Source: an uncultured Nocardioides sp.
Lineage (GTDB): Bacteria > Actinomycetota > Actinomycetes > Propionibacteriales > Nocardioidaceae
DNA: 64,000 nt
Assembly: GCF_947488515.1 (NCBI RefSeq)
Contig: NZ_CANKZF010000003.1
Coordinates: 645,854-709,853, forward strand
Direction of reading: 5' to 3'
Part shown: positions 17,702 through 26,848 of the stretch, piece after piece
How the letters are laid out: every line of letters starts with the position of its first letter
Position numbering within the stretch: position 1 is the stretch's first letter
Notes under the pieces: model-generated
Told to the model about the DNA's origin: nothing
Databases searched by the model: none
The model's input: only the letters and a program-made list of their open reading frames with translations
Translations under genes and position numbers: made by a program

Positions 17702-18193
17702 GTGGCCGAGCACACGCTGATCCTCCTGAGACATGCCAAGTCGGACTGGTCGGGCCACGAGGATGACCACGATCGCCCACTCGCGACTCGCGGCCGGCGC
17801 CAGGCGCCCGAAGCCGGCCGGTGGCTGGCTGCCAACGTCGACTCGATCGACCTGGCGGTCGTCTCCACTGCCGAGCGCGCTCGGAGCACCTGGGATCTGG
17901 CTTCGGGCGAGCTCGATGAGCCGCCTGGGACTCGGCACGACAACGACGCCTACGCGGCGTCCGTCGACGAGCTCCTGGATATCGTCCGCAGTCTCGACGA
18001 GGCGCTGAACACGGTCGTGCTCGTCGGACACAACCCCGGCATCGAGGACCTCACCGAAGCCCTCACTGCCGGCCGAGTGCCCATGCCGACCTCGGCGCTG
18101 GCGGTCATCGACCTCAACAGCACCTGGGACAGCGCCGGTCGGGCGCGTGGCTTGTTGCGGGCCGCCGGGCGCCCACCAACCTCGGCCAGATAG
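17702..18193 (+). CDS. SixA-like histidine phosphatase
   Basis: A 163-aa phosphohistidine phosphatase of the histidine phosphatase superfamily. The catalytic R-H motif is LLRHAKSDW at residues 8-16, exactly the SixA type; GHNPGIEDLTEAL near residues 109-121 holds the second catalytic histidine, and STAERARST the conserved arginine. GTG start at 17702. Family members remove phosphate from histidine phosphotransfer domains or small molecules. The gene is monocistronic and has no two-component gene beside it, so the target is unknown. Confidence 0.85.
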   Translation: MAEHTLILLRHAKSDWSGHEDDHDRPLATRGRRQAPEAGRWLAANVDSIDLAVVSTAERARSTWDLASGELDEPPGTRHDNDAYAASVDELLDIVRSLDEALNTVVLVGHNPGIEDLTEALTAGRVPMPTSALAVIDLNSTWDSAGRARGLLRAAGRPPTSAR

Positions 18194-18306
18194 GCCGCAT
18201 CGCGGACAGGCACCGTGCAAGCCGGGGGCCGCGGTCCCTCTCTATGGCCTCGAGCGCCTGGCTCAGGCCGTCACGGGCCGTGGTGAAGGCTTGGCCATCT
18301 CGTGCA

Positions 18307-19419
18307 TCACCTCCATGCACTCATCTCCGGGCAGTTGAGCTCGGACACCGCCTGTGCGAACGCCGAAGGCGTGTCGACCGAACGCAGCACGCTGCGGTGC
18401 AGAGCGGCGCCGCCGCCCACGTCGATGAGCTGCGTGAGTGTCGACATCACGACCGCTTCGTCACCCCACGCGTCGAGGGTGGGCCTCACCACGTCGAGCA
18501 GACCCGCGACCACCTCTGGGGTGGGAGCCTGCTCACCGGATCGTGGGTCGCGCAGGTGTCCCGTGAGACCCCGGCGAGCGGCTGACCGGCACGAATCGAG
18601 AAGCACCGCGTCGGGCACGTGTGGGGGGAGAACCGCCCGTTCCGCCTCAGCGACGGCCGTGGCCACGAGCGCACGCACCAGTCCGGCGTAGGCCACCGCG
18701 TGGTCGACGGTCAGGCAGACGTCGGCCAGCCGCACCTCGACGGTCGGATAGCGGGGCGAGATCCGCGCCAGGTAGTAGACGCTCCGCTCGTCGACCGCGA
18801 GCCCGGTCGACACTGCTGCACGGACCTGGACGTCGTACTCCTCGACCGAGCACACGGCCGGCGGTGGCCGCGCGGTGGGCCATCGGGCCCAGAGGGGGAA
18901 GCGCCGACTGGCCCACCCGGAATCCTGTCCGTCCCACACGGGCGAAGCAGCGGTCAACGCGACGAGTGCCGGCAGCCAAGGCCGGATCCGGAGCAGCACC
19001 TGGAGCGCGAGCCGCCTGCTGGCAACCCCCACATGGACGTGGCAGGAGCACGTCCCGCTCGTCCGCGCCTGGTCGGGGAAGCGCCGCAGCAGGTCGGCGT
19101 ACCTGGGTGTGTCGGTGACCATGACCTCGGGGGGAAATCCCCGCGGCGGGACCCCGACCGCGACGCTCAACACCTCGTGGGCGGCCGCTGCCTTGGCGAG
19201 GCCGCAGCGCGCCCCGACGAGACCCGCGCGCACCTCGCCCAGGTCCAGGCAGACCGGGGTGCGGGTCTCGGCCATGAATCGCATGATCTCGCTGGACACG
19301 ACATGAGGCGCCGCGGCCGAAGCGATCACCTCGGGCGCGACGGCGGCGACCGAGCCCGTCCGCGGGTCGAGCAGGAGGAACTCCTCCTCGACGCCGACTG
19401 TGGGGGCTGCCGCGATCAC
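18307..19419 (-). CDS. YbdK-type carboxylate-amine ligase (glutamate-cysteine ligase family 2)
   Basis: A 370-aa ATP-dependent ligase of the GCS2 family, which joins a carboxylate to an amine. The frame is open far upstream, but GTG at 19417-19419 has a GGGGAG ribosome site and lies right before TVGVEEEFLLLDPRTG, the family's N-terminal signature with E residues for metal binding. TCSCHVHVGV at about 130-140 is the typical second motif (CHVHVG). Length agrees with the family. Usually annotated as a weak glutamate-cysteine ligase, although many actinomycete members lack a known substrate; mycothiol rather than glutathione is the thiol in this group. Confidence 0.85.
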   Translation of the reverse strand: MIAAAPTVGVEEEFLLLDPRTGSVAAVAPEVIASAAAPHVVSSEIMRFMAETRTPVCLDLGEVRAGLVGARCGLAKAAAAHEVLSVAVGVPPRGFPPEVMVTDTPRYADLLRRFPDQARTSGTCSCHVHVGVASRRLALQVLLRIRPWLPALVALTAASPVWDGQDSGWASRRFPLWARWPTARPPPAVCSVEEYDVQVRAAVSTGLAVDERSVYYLARISPRYPTVEVRLADVCLTVDHAVAYAGLVRALVATAVAEAERAVLPPHVPDAVLLDSCRSAARRGLTGHLRDPRSGEQAPTPEVVAGLLDVVRPTLDAWGDEAVVMSTLTQLIDVGGGAALHRSVLRSVDTPSAFAQAVSELNCPEMSAWR

Positions 19420-19604
19420 AGCAACTCCCCGCAGCCAGGTGCGCGCACCACGTGGCGCACACCGACCGCCGCGACCAGAGCATTCGGGCTCTGCATGGCA
19501 CGCCTCCGTCCTCCCCGCTCCACAGTGCGCCAGCCCGCAGTCCTCGACCAGAGGCCAACGGCCTGCGCACCTGAGACATCCGCCCCGGGCGACACCCTCC
19601 GGGC

Positions 19605-20888
19605 CTAGACCGGCTGGGCGAGGACCGACCTCCAGGCGTCGGTGATCTTCGACGCGAGGACGTCGACATCGGGCGTGCTGGTCCTGTCCGCCGTGATGCC
19701 GAACGCCAGGCGGTCGCAATAGCTGAGGACCGCGAACCCGAGCCGCACCCGGTCCGCGATCGGCACGACCGGGAGCAGCTGGCGGACCGGGCGGCCGAGG
19801 CAGGTCAGCGGGGTGCGGGGCCCGGGCACGTTGGTCGTCACCGTCGAGATCTGCTGCTGGGGCAGACGCAGCCCCCACCGCAGGCCGCGGTCCAGCACGG
19901 GGAACGGCAGCAGACCCGCCAGCGCCTGCAGCACCACTCCCGCCTCGGGCTCGTGCGCCCGACGCAGGCGGGCCACGCGCTCGTGGACCTGCAGCACGCG
20001 CTCGACCGGGTCGTCGTGCTCGACCGGCAGCATCGACAGCATGAGCGTCACCTGGTTGCCGGGGAGGCCGGCGGTGCCGGGTGCTCGTGACGACACCGGC
20101 AACAGGGTGCGGAGGGCGCGCGCGTCCGGCTGGCGTCCGCGCTCGAGCAGCAGCTCGCGCAAGCCGCCACTGATCGCCGAGAGAACGAGATCGTTCACCG
20201 TGACGCCGAGCTCGCGTCGGATCACCGCGGTCTCGGCGATGTCGACCTCCGTCCACGCGTAACGTCGGGTGCCGTCGAGCGGACCCAGCAGGCCCTCGCG
20301 GATCACCGGCAGCAGTGCCGTGCCGAGCGCGACGGCGCCTCGAGCCGCGGCCACCAGGCTCCGCCCGGTGACGCCGGGCGCGGTCCCGGGTGGTGTCGGC
20401 GGCGGTTCGTCCCCGGGGGCCTCCGAGTCGAACACCACGCGGTAGAGACCCGTGCCGGACACGCCGTCGGCAAGGGTGTGGTGCACGCGCGAGAGCACCC
20501 CCCAGCGTCCGTCGGCGAGACCGTCGCACACGGTGACGTCCCAGAGCGGTCGGTCGCGATCCATCCGCTCAGCCATGGCCTCGGCCATCAGCGACGCCAC
20601 CTCCGCGCGGCCGCCCGGCGCCTGGACCCGCCGCACCGTGACGTGCCGGCGCAGGTCCAGGTCGGGAGCGGCCTGCCACGAGGGCGCACGGAGCCCGAAC
20701 CGGCCGGCCACGATCCGCTGCTGGTAGCGCGGCACCGTCGGCAGCCGTGAGGCGACGACCGCTCGGAGCTCGTCGATGCGCGGCGCAGGCCCGTCGAGCA
20801 CCGCCAGCGAGCCGATCGCGAGGCAGGCCACCGGGTCGACGTCCTCTGCGGCGAGGAATGCGTAGGACAACGGCGTCAGGCGCTCCAT
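19605..20888 (-). CDS. Wax ester synthase / diacylglycerol acyltransferase (WS/DGAT)
   Basis: A 427-aa acyltransferase making triacylglycerol or wax esters from acyl-CoA, expected at the membrane or lipid-body surface. The catalytic HHxxxDG motif is H136-H137-T-L-A-D141-G142; the later NDLVLSAISGGLRELL region and PGPRTPLTCLGRPV close to the C-terminus are also typical. ATG at 20886-20888 is preceded by GGAGGAGG. It diverges from a second WS/DGAT gene across 122 bp, so both may share a control region. Confidence 0.88.
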   Translation of the reverse strand: MERLTPLSYAFLAAEDVDPVACLAIGSLAVLDGPAPRIDELRAVVASRLPTVPRYQQRIVAGRFGLRAPSWQAAPDLDLRRHVTVRRVQAPGGRAEVASLMAEAMAERMDRDRPLWDVTVCDGLADGRWGVLSRVHHTLADGVSGTGLYRVVFDSEAPGDEPPPTPPGTAPGVTGRSLVAAARGAVALGTALLPVIREGLLGPLDGTRRYAWTEVDIAETAVIRRELGVTVNDLVLSAISGGLRELLLERGRQPDARALRTLLPVSSRAPGTAGLPGNQVTLMLSMLPVEHDDPVERVLQVHERVARLRRAHEPEAGVVLQALAGLLPFPVLDRGLRWGLRLPQQQISTVTTNVPGPRTPLTCLGRPVRQLLPVVPIADRVRLGFAVLSYCDRLAFGITADRTSTPDVDVLASKITDAWRSVLAQPV

Positions 20889-21010
20889 GTGACCTCCTCC
20901 TGCGGACCAGTGTGGCGGTCGCGGCGGAATCGAGCCGGGGCCATCGGTCCCGGATCGGGCGTGACCTCCGGCCCTGCCACTCCTGCGCCGGCACCGCGAA
21001 GCATGAGGAC

Positions 21011-22315
21011 ATGACTGGTGGACGTCATCTCGTGCGACCCGTCGATGACGTCTGGCTGGCAATGGACCGGCCGGACAACCTGATGGTCGTCGAGGGCTTG
21101 ATGGTCGTCGACGGCGAGATCGACCGTGACACGTACGTCAGGCTCCTGCACGAGCGCGTCCTCGACCGTTTCCCGCGGTTTCGCCAACGCGCGCGACATG
21201 CCTGGCTGCCGTGGCCGGGGCAGTGGTGGGAGGACGACCCGTCCTTCGATCTCGACCGCCACGTCCGAGAGGTCCGGCTACCCGCGCCTGGTGACGACGC
21301 CGCTCTGGAGGACCACGTGGCGTCCTGCCTCTCCCGCGCCCTCGACCGGCAGCACCCGCCGTGGGAGGTGCACCTGATCCAGGGGTACGCAGGCGGCACG
21401 GCGATCTACACCCGGCTCCACCACGCGCTGGCCGACGGCACCGCCCTGTTCCGGGTCGTCCTCTCGCTGGCCGACGAGGAGCTCACGACGGAGCCGGTCA
21501 GCGACCGTCCCGGCCTGCTGCACGTCGCGCAGTCGGCGGTGCGCGCCCTTCCCGGGACGGGACGGTTGCTGAGGACCCCGATGGTCGCCGAGCACCTCCT
21601 CCTCGCGCGCCGGCCCGCGTCGCCGCTCTCGCTGCCGCCGCACCACGGCAAGCGCGCCGTCTGGACTCCGTCGATCGACGTGGCCGACCTGCACGGACTG
21701 CGTCGCGCGACCGGAACGACGGTCACCGACATCGTCATGTCCGCGCTGGCGGGTGCGTTGCGCCGGTGGCTGCTCACCCATGGCGCCGATCCCATGGTGG
21801 ACGACCTGCCGACGATGGTGCCGGTCGACCTGCGCGGCTCTGCCGCGTTGCGGGCCGAGGACCTCGGCAACCAGTTCGCGCTGGTGCTGCTGGACCTGCC
21901 GGTCGGGGTCGACAGCCCGCTCGGCCGACTCAACGAGACCGCGGCGCGCATGCGCGCCATCAAGGACTCGCCGGAGGCATGGCTGACGTACGGCTTGCTG
22001 GAGGGGATGGGCATGATGCATCCGCGTCTGCGCGTCCACGCCACCGACTTCTTCGCCCGAAAGGCGACCGGGGTGACCACGAGCGTCCGCGGCCCGGACC
22101 AGCCGCTGCACCTGGCCGGACTGCCCATCACGCGGCTGTGGGCGTGGGCGCCGATGTCGGCCGACCAGAGCCTGTCGACCTCGATCGTGGGCCACGCCGG
22201 CCAGATCCACGTCGGCTTCAAGGTCGACGCGGCCGCCGTGACGGACCCCGAGGCGCTGGTCGCCGGGCTGCAGGCCGAGATCGCGGAGCTCATCGCGCTC
22301 GCACCTTCGCGGTAG
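21011..22315 (+). CDS. Wax ester synthase / diacylglycerol acyltransferase (WS/DGAT), second copy
   Basis: A 434-aa protein of the same family as the divergent neighbour but well diverged from it. Catalytic motif: H137-H138-A-L-A-D142-G143. TVTDIVMSALAGALRRWL and the SVRGPDQPLHLAGLPI segment match the C-terminal WS/DGAT pattern. ATG at 21011 gives the usual MDRPDNLMVV substrate-channel start near residue 18. It probably contributes to storage lipid synthesis, perhaps with a different chain or alcohol preference. No lipase or fatty-acid gene is adjacent. Confidence 0.87.
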   Translation: MTGGRHLVRPVDDVWLAMDRPDNLMVVEGLMVVDGEIDRDTYVRLLHERVLDRFPRFRQRARHAWLPWPGQWWEDDPSFDLDRHVREVRLPAPGDDAALEDHVASCLSRALDRQHPPWEVHLIQGYAGGTAIYTRLHHALADGTALFRVVLSLADEELTTEPVSDRPGLLHVAQSAVRALPGTGRLLRTPMVAEHLLLARRPASPLSLPPHHGKRAVWTPSIDVADLHGLRRATGTTVTDIVMSALAGALRRWLLTHGADPMVDDLPTMVPVDLRGSAALRAEDLGNQFALVLLDLPVGVDSPLGRLNETAARMRAIKDSPEAWLTYGLLEGMGMMHPRLRVHATDFFARKATGVTTSVRGPDQPLHLAGLPITRLWAWAPMSADQSLSTSIVGHAGQIHVGFKVDAAAVTDPEALVAGLQAEIAELIALAPSR

Positions 22316-22452
22316 GCCGGATGGTGGGGCGGCTCGTCGTCCTGACAACCTGCGCCGGACCGCCGGCGGGAACCTGCTCCTGGAGTTCGCACACCGACGA
22401 GCACGTCCGGCCCACCGATGGTGGTGAGTCGACGTATGAGGTCTGATGTCCT

Positions 22453-23454
22453 ATGACGAAGATTCGGGTCGGTCTCGTGGCTGATCCAGCCGCGCCCACC
22501 GCGATCGCACGACGGATGTCCGACCTGAGTCCGCCCCACGGGGGTGACACGTGGGACATCACCGTCGTGAGCGAGCCCTTCACCACCGGGTCCGAGGACG
22601 TCGAGAAGGCCGTGGGTCGGCTTCAGGGCCGGGCACATGAGCGGGACTGGGACCTGGTCGTCGGCCTGACCGAACTACCCCTCCATGACGACGAGGGCCG
22701 ACACCTGCTGGTCCAGACGGACCGGGCGCAACGGACCGCGGTGCTTTCGCTGCCCGCCCTGGGCGGGATCCGTATGCACGCCCGGTCCCGTCGAGCGGTG
22801 CGCTCACTGATCAGCTCGATGTCGGAGCCCAGCACCCAGGACGGCGAACAACGCGTGGTCCTGCCGCACCAGCGTGGCCGGTGGCGCCTGCTCCTGGGCA
22901 TGGTGCTCGCAAACCGTCCGTGGCTGCTCGTCCCGGGCCTGAAGTCCGCGCTCGTGGCGGCCCTGGCAACCGGTGCCGTGGCCACCGTCAACTCGACCGT
23001 CTGGCTGCTGGCGGACTCGCTGTCGTGGTGGCGCCTCGTGGTGGCCACGATCGCCTCGATCGCGCTTGTCGTGGGCTGGCTCGTGATCGACGGCGAGCTA
23101 TGGGACCGACCTGACGACGAGTCGCTCCGGGCTCGAGAGAGGTCCAGGCTCTACAACGCCTCGACCGTGGTGACCCTGACGGCCGGCGTGCTGATCTGCT
23201 ACGTCGCGCTCTACATCGTGAACCTGGCGTGGGCGTTCTTCGTCCTGGACCCCGATCTCATGGGCGGGTACCTCAATGATGGGGTCGGATACCCCGACCT
23301 GTTGGTCCTGGCCTGGTTCGTGGCCTCGGCTGCCACCGTCGGGGGCGGTCTCGGATCCGGCCTGGAGACCGATGAGGCGATCCGCGCCGCCGCCTACTCC
23401 AAGCGCGAGGAGGAACGTCGCGATCGACTCGCGAGCGACCGGCACTCGATGTAG
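22453..23454 (+). CDS. Membrane protein of unknown function with a soluble N-terminal domain
   Basis: A 333-aa protein that I do not recognise with certainty. Residues 1-140 are soluble and begin IRVGLVADPAAPTAIARRM, a beta-alpha start; WDLVVGLTELPL follows. Residues 150-310 have four or five hydrophobic segments (LVAALATGAVATVNSTVWLL, VVATIASIALVVGWLVI, TVVTLTAGVLICYVALYIV, a last one near 290). The C-terminus is highly charged. ATG at 22453. It follows the WS/DGAT gene by 137 bp on the same strand, but a shared role is not evident. Confidence 0.65.
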   Translation: MTKIRVGLVADPAAPTAIARRMSDLSPPHGGDTWDITVVSEPFTTGSEDVEKAVGRLQGRAHERDWDLVVGLTELPLHDDEGRHLLVQTDRAQRTAVLSLPALGGIRMHARSRRAVRSLISSMSEPSTQDGEQRVVLPHQRGRWRLLLGMVLANRPWLLVPGLKSALVAALATGAVATVNSTVWLLADSLSWWRLVVATIASIALVVGWLVIDGELWDRPDDESLRARERSRLYNASTVVTLTAGVLICYVALYIVNLAWAFFVLDPDLMGGYLNDGVGYPDLLVLAWFVASAATVGGGLGSGLETDEAIRAAAYSKREEERRDRLASDRHSM

Positions 23455-23493
23455 CCGGCCGGACCCGGGCAGCACGCCCGCCGGTCGTCGTAC

Positions 23494-23706
23494 CTACCTG
23501 CCGTCGTCGCGCGGCCCCTTTGGGCGCGGCAGGACCGCCAGGACCATGCCGATGTAGGTCTGGAACTCGGCCATGAAGGCCCGGAGGAACTCGCGGGTGG
23601 CGTCGCTGGTGACCTCACCGTCATCGAGGAAGACCTCAGGCGAGTACTGGATGTATGCCTCGGGCGAGGTCATCTGGCGTGCGTTGCAGAAGCTGAGCAC
23701 GCCGGG
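23494..23706 (-). pseudogene. Remnant: C-terminal end of an NADPH-dependent FMN reductase
   Basis: About 70 codons (FCNARQMTSPEAYIQYSP, then PEVFLDDGEVTSDATREFL and a FMAEFQTYIG helix) that closely match the last part of actinomycete NADPH-dependent FMN/quinone reductases. The flavodoxin-fold N-terminal two thirds are absent. The homology stops near 23706, where a different, out-of-frame gene start abuts. A stop lies upstream in this frame. I read it as the tail left by a deletion. Confidence 0.6.
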
Positions 23707-23792
23707 CGCTCGACCATACGCACCAAGACGTCGCGGATGTCCTCGTTGTCATCGACGACCAGGAAGCGCAGCGACCCATCATCTGAGCTCAC
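23670..23792 (-). pseudogene. Remnant: first 28 codons of a response regulator receiver domain
   Basis: GTG at 23790-23792 opens SSDDGSLRFLVVDDNEDI then RDVLVRMVER, the first strand and helix of a receiver domain with the acidic pair D-D. After RMVER the frame loses all similarity and stops at 23670. The break coincides with the start of the FMN-reductase remnant, in a different frame, so the two genes appear to have been joined by a deletion. Confidence 0.55.
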
Positions 23793-24024
23793 GTTGGCAG
23801 ACCTCTCGAGTGAAGGAACGATGCACGCCACCGACCGCGCTCGCGCCAGGCCCGTTCAGGTGATGGCACCTGGGTGCGGCGGGTGCGTGTCGGCTCAAGT
23901 CTGACGTCGGCAGCGGGGCACGCTGCCCGGTTCGGCGACGCGCCGCGCATTACGGCGCGTGAACGGCGCGAAGCGGCTCATCCGCTGGCCTGCGTGAGTC
24001 CAGCTGATCCGCTCATCGCGAGGC
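23793..24024. other. Intergenic remainder between the pseudogene junction and the UvrA-like gene
   Basis: Holds an inverted repeat at about 23939-23960 (CGCGCCG with CGGCGCG) that could terminate the minus-strand UvrA-like gene. No coding sequence is evident. Confidence 0.35.
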
Positions 24025-26391
24025 TCAGGTCCGCTCGAGCCGCCGGGCGAGGTACGGCGCGGTCAGGCTCGCCTCGGCCTTCACGATGTCGGCAGGTGTG
24101 CCGGTCGCGACGACCCGACCGCCGGCGTCTCCCCCACCCGGGCCGAGGTCGATGACCCAGTCGGCGGTTGCGATCGCGTCGAGGTCGTGCTCGACGAGGA
24201 CCACCGTGTTGCCGGCGTCGACGAGCCGGTGCAACTGGCGCAGCAGGAGTGCGGTGTCCGCGGGGTGCAGTCCCGACGTCGGCTCGTCGAGCAGGTAGAG
24301 CGCGTGGCCGCGGTGCGCCCGCTGCAACTCGGTGGCGAGCTTGATGCGTTGTGCCTCGCCGCCGCTGAGCTCGGTCGCCGGTTGTCCCAGGCGCAGGTAG
24401 CCCAGGCCCACCTCGCGCAGCGTCTGAAGGCTGCGAGCGGCGGCCGGCACGTCGGTGAGGAACGTCGCGGCGTCGTCGACGGACAGGGCGAGGACCTCTG
24501 CGATGTTCTTGCCGCGGTAGGTGATCTCGAGGGTCTCTGCTTTGTAGCGATCGCCGTGGCAGGTCGGGCAGGGTGCGTAGGTGCCGGGCAGGAAGAGCAG
24601 CTCGACGGTGACGAATCCCTCGCCCTGACAGGTCTCGCAGCGGCCCTCGGGGACGTTGAAGGAGAAGCGGCCCGCGCCGTAGCCGCGGGCCCGGGCCGCG
24701 TCCGTCGTGGCGTACAGCTTGCGCACGGCGTCGAACATCCCCGTGTACGTCGCGAGGTTGGACCGCGGCGTCCGCCCGATCGGCCGTTGGTCGACGAGCA
24801 CCAGTCGGTCGAACGATGCCAAGGCGGTCGGGTCCTCGGCGAGGACGTGGCTGACCAGGGTGGACTTGCCGGAACCGGACACCCCGGTGACGGCGGTCAG
24901 GACGCAGAGCGGGACGTCGACGGCCAGGTCGCGCAGGTTGTGGCGGCGCACACCTGCCAGCCGCAACCAGCCCTGCGGAGCACGGACGTCATGCACCAGT
25001 CGCTCGGCGCGCCCGAACAGGTGGGCGCTGGTGGCCGACTCGGTGACGTCCTCGAGACCCGCAACCGGGCCGCTGTAGAGCACGCGGCCCCCGGCCTCGC
25101 CCGCCCCGGGGCCGATGTCGACGACCCAGTCCGCACGTCGTACGACGTCGAGGTCGTGCTCCACGACGAACAGCGAGTTGCCGGACGACTTCAGGCGGTC
25201 CAGGACGTCCAGCAGCGGCTCCGCGTCGGCCGGGTGCAGGCCGGCAGAGGGCTCGTCCAGGACGTACACGACCCCGAACAGTCCGGAACGCAGCTGGGTA
25301 GCGATCCGCAGACGCTGCGCCTCACCCGGTGACAAGGTCGTCGAGCTCCGTCCCAGGCTCAGGTAGCCCAGGCCCAGGTCGAGGAGCACCTCGATGCGGG
25401 CGACCAGGTCGGCGCAGATCCGCACCGCGACCTCGTTGGTCTCCTCGGGGAGCTCGGCGACCGGCCGCAGCAGCGCGACCAGCTGGGTGAACGGTAGGTC
25501 GTTGACCTCGGCGATCGAGCGCCCGAGGAAGGCCACCGCGAGGGCCTCCGGCCGTAGTCCGCTGCCCTGGCACTCCGGGCAGGGCGCGTCCTCCACGAAT
25601 CGCAGGGCACGTTCGCGCATCCGCTCGCTCTTGGAGTCGGCCAAGACGTGCATGACGTGCTTGCGCGCGCTCCAGAACTTCCCGTAGTAGCCGTGGTCGA
25701 CACGATCGCGTTCTGGCTTGATGAGCACCGATGGCTGCTCGTCGGTGAAGAGCAGCCAGTCGCGGTCCCGCTTCCTGAGTCTGCGCCACGGCGTGTCGGT
25801 GTCGATACCGAGACCGGTGACGATGCTGCGCAGGTTGGCACCCTGCCAGGCACCGGGCCAGGCGGCGATGGCGCCCTCGCGGATGCTCAGGGACGGGTCG
25901 GGGACGAGCAGCTCCTCGGTGACGTCGTGCACGACGCCCAGACCATGGCAGCGCGGACACGCGCCCGCCGCGGTGTTGGGCGAGAACGCCTCGGCCGGGA
26001 GGTGGTCGGCCCCGGCTGGGTAGTCCCCTGCTCGCGAGTAGAGGATCCGCAGCAGGTTGGAAAGGGTGGTCAGGGTTCCGACCGACGACCGGGAGCTGGC
26101 CGCCCCGCGGCGCTGCTGCAGCGCGACCGCCGGCGGGAGCCCGGTGATCTCCTGGACGTGCGGAGCACCGACCTGCTGCAGCAGCCGGCGCGCGTACGGC
26201 GCCACGGACTCGAAGTACCGACGCTGTGCCTCGGCGTACAGCGTCCCGAACGCCAGCGACGACTTCCCGGACCCTGAGATCCCGGTGAAGGCCACCATCG
26301 CGTCGCGGGGCACGTCGACATCGACGTTGCGGAGGTTGTGCTCGTTGGCGCCGCGGACGCGGACGAAGCCGTCAGTCGCGTCGGAGGTCAC
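24025..26391 (-). CDS. UvrA-like ABC ATPase (UvrA2/DrrC type)
   Basis: A 788-aa protein with two ABC ATPase halves. Walker A of half one is GISGSGKSS at residues 37-45; half two has GVSGSGKST. Zinc-binding cysteine clusters are present (CPRCHGLG; CPECQGSG; CETCQGEG with CPTCHGD). ABC signatures LSPGEAQRLRIA and LSGGEAQRIKLA are intact. It is some 150-200 residues shorter than excision-repair UvrA, which suggests that the UvrB-interaction/insertion region is reduced, as in UvrA2 and drug-resistance DrrC proteins. GTG at 26389-26391 is chosen because family homology begins within ten residues. Role in tolerance to DNA-binding drugs is inferred. Confidence 0.87.
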   Translation of the reverse strand: MTSDATDGFVRVRGANEHNLRNVDVDVPRDAMVAFTGISGSGKSSLAFGTLYAEAQRRYFESVAPYARRLLQQVGAPHVQEITGLPPAVALQQRRGAASSRSSVGTLTTLSNLLRILYSRAGDYPAGADHLPAEAFSPNTAAGACPRCHGLGVVHDVTEELLVPDPSLSIREGAIAAWPGAWQGANLRSIVTGLGIDTDTPWRRLRKRDRDWLLFTDEQPSVLIKPERDRVDHGYYGKFWSARKHVMHVLADSKSERMRERALRFVEDAPCPECQGSGLRPEALAVAFLGRSIAEVNDLPFTQLVALLRPVAELPEETNEVAVRICADLVARIEVLLDLGLGYLSLGRSSTTLSPGEAQRLRIATQLRSGLFGVVYVLDEPSAGLHPADAEPLLDVLDRLKSSGNSLFVVEHDLDVVRRADWVVDIGPGAGEAGGRVLYSGPVAGLEDVTESATSAHLFGRAERLVHDVRAPQGWLRLAGVRRHNLRDLAVDVPLCVLTAVTGVSGSGKSTLVSHVLAEDPTALASFDRLVLVDQRPIGRTPRSNLATYTGMFDAVRKLYATTDAARARGYGAGRFSFNVPEGRCETCQGEGFVTVELLFLPGTYAPCPTCHGDRYKAETLEITYRGKNIAEVLALSVDDAATFLTDVPAAARSLQTLREVGLGYLRLGQPATELSGGEAQRIKLATELQRAHRGHALYLLDEPTSGLHPADTALLLRQLHRLVDAGNTVVLVEHDLDAIATADWVIDLGPGGGDAGGRVVATGTPADIVKAEASLTAPYLARRLERT

Positions 26392-26656
26392 ACGTCCGCG
26401 TACCCAGTCCGGACACGACGCATGTGGTGATCTCGTCCGGCCGAGCTGCAGCAACGCGGTGCTCACGGACGTGGTCAACCTGCCCCGTTCGTCCACCGAC
26501 CGTTCGCACACGCCTCATCAGGCGGTTGGCCACGAGGATGCCGCCGAGCCGAGTGCGCCGACGACGAGGGACGTGGCGCACGTCCAGACGAGCTGGGAGC
26601 CCCGGATCCCGAGGCAGACTCGGAACAAGTGCGGAACAGCCCATTTTCGTTCACAT
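26392..26656. other. Host sequence between the UvrA-like gene and the element
   Basis: Contains the expected promoter region of the minus-strand UvrA-like gene and no convincing ORF. Before integration this would have been the region downstream of tRNA-Pro. Confidence 0.5.
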
Positions 26657-26706
26657 GAAGAAACCGGCTCTGACTCAGCGTTTCCGCTGGCCAGAGCCGG
26701 TTCTTC
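26657..26706 (-). terminator. Host terminator originally behind tRNA-Pro
   Basis: An 11-bp perfect stem (AACCGGCTCTG with CAGAGCCGGTT) extended by GAAG/CTTC, with an inner CAGCG/CGCTG hairpin. It lies directly beyond the displaced 3' tRNA fragment, in the position where a tRNA terminator should be on the minus strand. Confidence 0.7.
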
Positions 26707-26752
26707 TCGGTCGGGCTGACAGGATTTGAACCTGCGACCCCTTGACCCCCAG
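26704..26752 (-). repeat. Left attachment site copy (displaced 3' end of tRNA-Pro)
   Basis: 49 bp identical to 31130-31178. It holds the anticodon loop, variable region, T arm and acceptor 3' strand but no 5' half, so it is not a functional tRNA gene. Beyond 26752 the sequence departs at once from tRNA. Confidence 0.9.
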
Positions 26753-26763
26753 ACGTCCGAATC

Positions 26764-26793
26764 TCACGCTCAGAGTACTTGGTCTGAGCGTGA
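26764..26793. repeat. Perfect 11-bp inverted repeat inside the left end of the element
   Basis: TCACGCTCAGA and TCTGAGCGTGA separated by 8 nt. It lies 12 bp inside the left core site, so it could be a terminator against read-through from outside or a binding site for an excision factor. Confidence 0.5.
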
Positions 26794-26848
26794 ATCGGGA
26801 TCACCTTAGATGATCTGAGCTCACGTCAGTTGCGCTGGCGCACGCCAG

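Noticed and set aside
18307..20529. 740-aa single gene containing the YbdK ligase
   Set aside because: The first half of this frame is antisense of WS/DGAT coding and Arg-rich; a ribosome site and family start place the real start at 19419.
24025..26391. Canonical UvrA of excision repair
   Set aside because: At 788 aa it is clearly shorter than the roughly 950-aa UvrA and has no uvrB/uvrC nearby; the UvrA2/DrrC type fits better.
26470..26515. LexA (SOS) box before the UvrA-like gene
   Set aside because: TTCG/GTTCG words occur but do not form the CGAAC-N4-GTTCG palindrome.
26704..26752. A second tRNA-Pro gene
   Set aside because: Only the 3' part of the tRNA is present; the acceptor 5' strand and D arm are missing, so it is an attachment-site remnant.
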